Below are positions 8,201 to 10,142 of a stretch of 10,142 bases of DNA, one piece after another. Each line of letters starts with the position of its first letter. The first letter of the stretch is position 1. The DNA is taken from positions 1 to 10,142 of the forward strand of contig JBHHWI010000105.1 of assembly GCA_046756445.1 (NCBI GenBank), in the 5' to 3' direction. Position numbers and translations under genes: made by a program. The notes beneath the pieces were generated by a model. It searched no databases, was not told the DNA's origin, and was given only the letters and a program-made list of their open reading frames with translations. The stretch comes from JACZWL01 sp046756445. GTDB taxonomy: Bacteria > Pseudomonadota > Gammaproteobacteria > Steroidobacterales > Woeseiaceae.

Positions 8201-8404
8201 ACGCTTCTCGGCTGGGCATTCGGTCTGATAGACGACCAGGGGAACATGACGGCCTCCGGGCCGGGCTTCGTCAACGCCGGAACCACACAAAACGTCAACG
8301 TCAACTGGACGGGGCTCGGACCCGACACGATTTACCTCGGCGGCATTTCGCACAACACCCCGCAGGGACTTTCCGCCATCACCGTGATCAGCATCCGTAA
8401 TTGA
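5231..8404 (+). CDS. Secreted subtilisin-like serine protease (S8) with PA insertion, plant-subtilase-like
   Basis: From GTG 5231 this is a 1057-residue secreted endopeptidase. Residues 1 to about 20 form a Sec signal peptide (MNTIR, then a hydrophobic stretch). An I9-type propeptide spans roughly 47-150 (VFIVQLRTPP to LNVWEDE). The S8 domain carries Asp188 (VIDSGI), His292 (DGHGTH), oxyanion Asn398 (AAGNEGPN) and Ser638 (GTSMAAPHVAG), so the triad is complete. A PA (protease-associated) domain lies between His and Ser, about 455-570, including the QRGGCSFETK segment. An Fn3-like domain (about 745-840) contains TNVGNESETYVA, and a prepeptidase-C-like domain (about 905 to the end) contains DLDMHVYYC. 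The segments NGVCQSG, CNNKMIGARYF and TNVG recall plant cucumisin-type subtilases. There is no autotransporter barrel or sorting tail, so the route across the outer membrane is unclear. The stop overlaps the next start. Confidence 0.93.
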   Translation: MNTIRLIVLCAVFAAGAAWSGNESRLVEGGSAAGIRLAGSDASGAARKVFIVQLRTPPAAEQFASVAGAYTGKPGAATPQSFDKTVAAVQSYAAKLAALQDKVLARAGADAQKIYSYRYALNGFAARMTEAQAHKLRHFDEVLNVWEDEIRPLATNFSPQFLRLFQPDVGLRGTPGLDGEGIIIAVIDSGITPEHPALKDTREADRPRLCRTSWADTSLIGQWLCRRFKIAEDKLVFDPPENWNGVCQSGARFEATACNNKMIGARYFIDGAQSTGPIDSGEIISARDADGHGTHTATTAAGNRVNASIFGTLLGRVEGIAPRARLATYKACWLRPGDMRASCNTSDLANAIDMAVADGAHIINYSVGSSIRTATAPDDVALMAAAKAGVLAAVAAGNEGPNLATVGSPAGAPWVITTGASSRDGQRFDEALEVRSPPAIAGKYAVREASFTPPLIDRDPIEGALILADDNDETLADGSAGTTFDACEALVNGSDVSGNIAFIQRGGCSFETKIANAEAAGAIAALVFNIAGKPVVMTGAPGLSAIPALMIGQADGNLILDEINAGQTVEIVLDKGFFLTEDETGNVMGSFSARGPAPVADILKPDVTAPGINILAGFTPDAANSVSGENFAYITGTSMAAPHVAGVAAMLRQAHPDWSPAAVKSALMTTARQNVSQQDGSTPANPFDFGSGHIDPNRANDPGLVYDVTDDEYDAFACGTVSPAVDQTRCDELAAGGISFEAEDLNQPSIAIARIASSQTVSRRATNVGNESETYVASIIAPPETAVQVTPANLTIPPGQSATFDVTFTYVSGPLDLWRFGSLTWSSSNHEVRSALAVRPVSVTAPAEVASFGGSGSVSFPVEFGYTGTYSPGVHGLRKPLVVNGFVDDDPTKTFTFRSTNGVTAHLIDVPADQAYLRFATFDELTDGNDDLDMHVYYCPDNVNCTKIGQSGEPTSREQFNVLLPGAGRYAVLIHGFATDNVAGGPGANYTLLGWAFGLIDDQGNMTASGPGFVNAGTTQNVNVNWTGLGPDTIYLGGISHNTPQGLSAITVISIRN

Positions 8405-8406
8405 TG
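8402..8406 (+). other. TGATG stop/start overlap coupling protease and lyase genes
   Basis: The protease TGA (8402-8404) shares its A with the ATG (8404-8406) of the next gene. There is no Shine-Dalgarno sequence just before this ATG, so translation probably depends on reinitiation by ribosomes ending the protease. A TTG at 8401 directly before the ATG, in the same frame, is a less likely start. Confidence 0.8.
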
Positions 8407-9324
8407 GCGGCACCGGGGCGCTTCTCGGGTCTGCTGACACCCGTCCTCACGCCCTTCAGGGAAGACCTCAGCCCCGATCCGGAGAGGCTCGTCGACCATT
8501 GCCGCTGGCTGCTGGCGCAGAAATCGGGACTAGCGGTATTCGGCACCACCAGTGAGGGAAACTCGCTCTCCGTCGAAGAGAAGCTCTCTTTGCTCGACCG
8601 CCTCGTGGACGCCGGCATCGACCCTTCCTGCCTGATGCCCGGGACCGGCCACTGCGCAATGGCCGACACGGTAAGACTCACCCGCCACGCCGTAAGCCTG
8701 GGCTGCGGTGGTGTGCTGATGCTGCCGCCTTTCTATTACAAGGACGTCGGCGACGACGGTCTCTTCCGGAGTGTCGCCGAGGTCATCGAGCGCGTCGGCA
8801 GCGATGCGCTTCGGATCTACCTGTATCACATCCCGCCGATTGCGGAAGTCGGCTTCATGCCGCGTCTCGTCGAACGTATTGCACGCAACTATCCCGCAAC
8901 GGTCGTCGGCATCAAGGACAGCTCCGGCGACTGGTCGAACACCGAAGCACTGTTGCAACTCGGCATGGACGACTTCAGGATATTCGCCGGGAGCGAGGCA
9001 TTCCTTTTGCGAAACATGCGGTCCGGCGGCGCAGGCTGCATATCGGCGACCGCGAACATCAATCCCGGCGCGATTCATGAGCTGTACGAGAACTGGCAGA
9101 GCGGCGAAGCAGAATCGATGCAAACTCGCCTCGATGCGGTACGCAATGCCGTCGAAAAGCACCCGATGATCCCCGCCCTGAAAGCGGTCATTGCGAGTTT
9201 CCTGCGGGATGAGGGCTGGGCGACTGTCAGACCGCCGCTCGTCCCTCTCGACACCGTTCAGACATCCGGGCTCGAAAGCGCGCTGCGTGAGCTAGACTTT
9301 GAGATGCCAGGCTTGATTGCCTGA
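8404..9324 (+). CDS. Dihydrodipicolinate synthase/N-acetylneuraminate lyase family protein
   Basis: This 306-residue protein is a class I aldolase/lyase of the DapA family, a TIM barrel that forms a Schiff base with a 2-keto acid. Visible are GTTSEG (47-52, the DapA GTTGES position), Tyr141 in YLYHIPP and the Schiff-base lysine Lys171 in VVGIKDSSGDW. The arginine five residues after the active-site tyrosine in true DapA (Arg138 in E. coli) is Ile146 here, so lysine synthesis is unlikely. The substrate is unknown; other family members act on sialic acids, 2-keto-3-deoxy sugar acids or hydroxyproline-derived keto acids. There is no signal peptide, so it is cytoplasmic. The start overlaps the protease stop, and the cyclase gene begins 21 bases after its end, so one operon is likely. 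Confidence 0.88.
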   Translation: MAAPGRFSGLLTPVLTPFREDLSPDPERLVDHCRWLLAQKSGLAVFGTTSEGNSLSVEEKLSLLDRLVDAGIDPSCLMPGTGHCAMADTVRLTRHAVSLGCGGVLMLPPFYYKDVGDDGLFRSVAEVIERVGSDALRIYLYHIPPIAEVGFMPRLVERIARNYPATVVGIKDSSGDWSNTEALLQLGMDDFRIFAGSEAFLLRNMRSGGAGCISATANINPGAIHELYENWQSGEAESMQTRLDAVRNAVEKHPMIPALKAVIASFLRDEGWATVRPPLVPLDTVQTSGLESALRELDFEMPGLIA

Positions 9325-9332
9325 CCGCATTA

Positions 9333-9340
9333 ACGGAGGT
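9333..9340 (+). promoter_or_regulatory. Strong Shine-Dalgarno sequence for the cyclase gene
   Basis: ACGGAGGT contains GGAGGT, close to the full anti-16S complement, 5 bases before ATG 9346. It is the strongest ribosome site in the window and suggests independent, efficient initiation, unlike the coupled start of the lyase upstream. Confidence 0.8.
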
Positions 9341-9345
9341 GCCCC

Positions 9346-10140
9346 ATGTTCAGGCGAATCCCGTTTGCTCTCTCAGTCGCGCTATGCGCGCTGCCGGTGT
9401 GCGCGCTGACCATCAGCGAGTATGAGCTGGTTGACCTGAGCCATTCCTATGGCAGCGACACGCTGTACTGGCCGACCTCGCCATCGAAATTCGAAAAGAA
9501 ACAGCTTGCGTTCGGCGAAACGGGCGGCGGCTACTTTTACTCCGCCTTTTCTTTCTGTACGCCGGAGCATGGCGGTACGCATCTTGATGCGCCCCTGCAT
9601 TTCGCGGCCGACGGTTTTCCGACCGACGGCATTCCTCTGAAAAACCTGATCGCGCCGGCGGTAGTCATCGACGTCAGCGAACAGGCAGCCGCGGATCGCG
9701 ACTACCTCCTGAGCGCCGCAGACGTGCGCGCCTTCGAAAATCGACACGGCCGAATCGCACCGGGAACCATTGTCCTGTTGCGCACCGACTGGAGCCGGCG
9801 CTGGCCGGACGCCGGATCCTACCTCGGCGATGACACGCCAGGCGATGCCGGCAATCTTTCGTTTCCTTCGTATGGCGAAGACGCGGCGCGGCTATTGGTT
9901 GAACAAAGGCAGGTCTCGGTTCTGGGTGTGGATACGGCCTCGACCGATTTCGGCAGGTCGAAAGACTTCGTCGTGCACCGCATCGCCGCGGCGCAAAACG
10001 TCAGCAACCTGGAGAACCTGACGAATCTGGACAAGTTGCCGGCGACCGGGGCCCTGGTGATGGCGTTGCCGATGAAGATCCAGGGTGGTTCCGGCGGGCC
10101 GGTTCGCGTCGTTGCGCTGGTTCCAAAGAATATCGACTAG
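9346..10140 (+). CDS. Exported cyclase family protein (kynurenine formamidase/isatin hydrolase-like)
   Basis: This 264-residue protein belongs to the metal-dependent cyclase family (PF04199 type), whose known members hydrolyse amides or lactams such as N-formylkynurenine and isatin. The metal motif HxxxHxDxxxH is complete as His75, His79, Asp81 and His85 (HGGTHLDAPLH). A second pair, His211 (DFVVHR) and Glu223 (NLENL), has the 12-residue spacing I recall for bacterial KynB. The N-terminal DLSHSYG and YWP also fit. Residues 1-20 look like a Sec signal peptide (MFRR, hydrophobic core, cleavage after VCA), so the mature enzyme is probably periplasmic; typical KynB is shorter (about 210) and cytoplasmic. 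The substrate is not determined. It starts 21 bases after the lyase gene and ends 2 bases before the window edge. Confidence 0.9.
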   Translation: MFRRIPFALSVALCALPVCALTISEYELVDLSHSYGSDTLYWPTSPSKFEKKQLAFGETGGGYFYSAFSFCTPEHGGTHLDAPLHFAADGFPTDGIPLKNLIAPAVVIDVSEQAAADRDYLLSAADVRAFENRHGRIAPGTIVLLRTDWSRRWPDAGSYLGDDTPGDAGNLSFPSYGEDAARLLVEQRQVSVLGVDTASTDFGRSKDFVVHRIAAAQNVSNLENLTNLDKLPATGALVMALPMKIQGGSGGPVRVVALVPKNID

Positions 10141-10142
10141 CC

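Overview
The window looks like a chromosomal segment of a gammaproteobacterium with moderately high GC content. The gene order dprA-smg-topA-tsaC-hemF is a housekeeping arrangement of that class. TopA ends in glycine-rich C-terminal repeats and a lysine tail instead of zinc ribbons, as in Xanthomonas-type relatives. A Xanthomonadales, Steroidobacterales or Woeseiales-like lineage is my best guess, but the sequence alone does not settle it. Every gene I can support is on the + strand, with short gaps or overlaps between them.

Bases 1-5123 are the core block. It starts with the last 31 codons of dprA, then smg (DUF494) and a strong rho-independent terminator. Next come topA (DNA topoisomerase I), tsaC (threonylcarbamoyl-AMP synthase for tRNA t6A), hemF (oxygen-dependent coproporphyrinogen III oxidase) and an AhpD-like peroxidase-related protein. 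tsaC and hemF overlap by ATGA. In E. coli the place of topA is held by yrdD, a small TopA zinc-finger-like gene. The aroE gene usually found near this block is not seen; the AhpD-like gene follows hemF instead.

Bases 5124-5230 form a 107-base gap with no terminator hairpin or convincing promoter that I can see.

Bases 5231-10140 are a less conserved, accessory-looking block. It holds a 1057-residue secreted subtilase with a plant-like layout (propeptide, S8 domain with PA insertion, Fn3-like domain, PPC-like C-terminal domain), a DapA-family lyase joined to it by a TGATG stop/start overlap, and an exported metal-dependent cyclase of the kynurenine formamidase/isatin hydrolase family. Tight spacing suggests one transcript. 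A peptide or amino-acid degradation module is possible, but that function is inferred only. I see no RNA gene, CRISPR array, insertion sequence, prophage or attachment site. Apart from this three-gene block, the window is ordinary.
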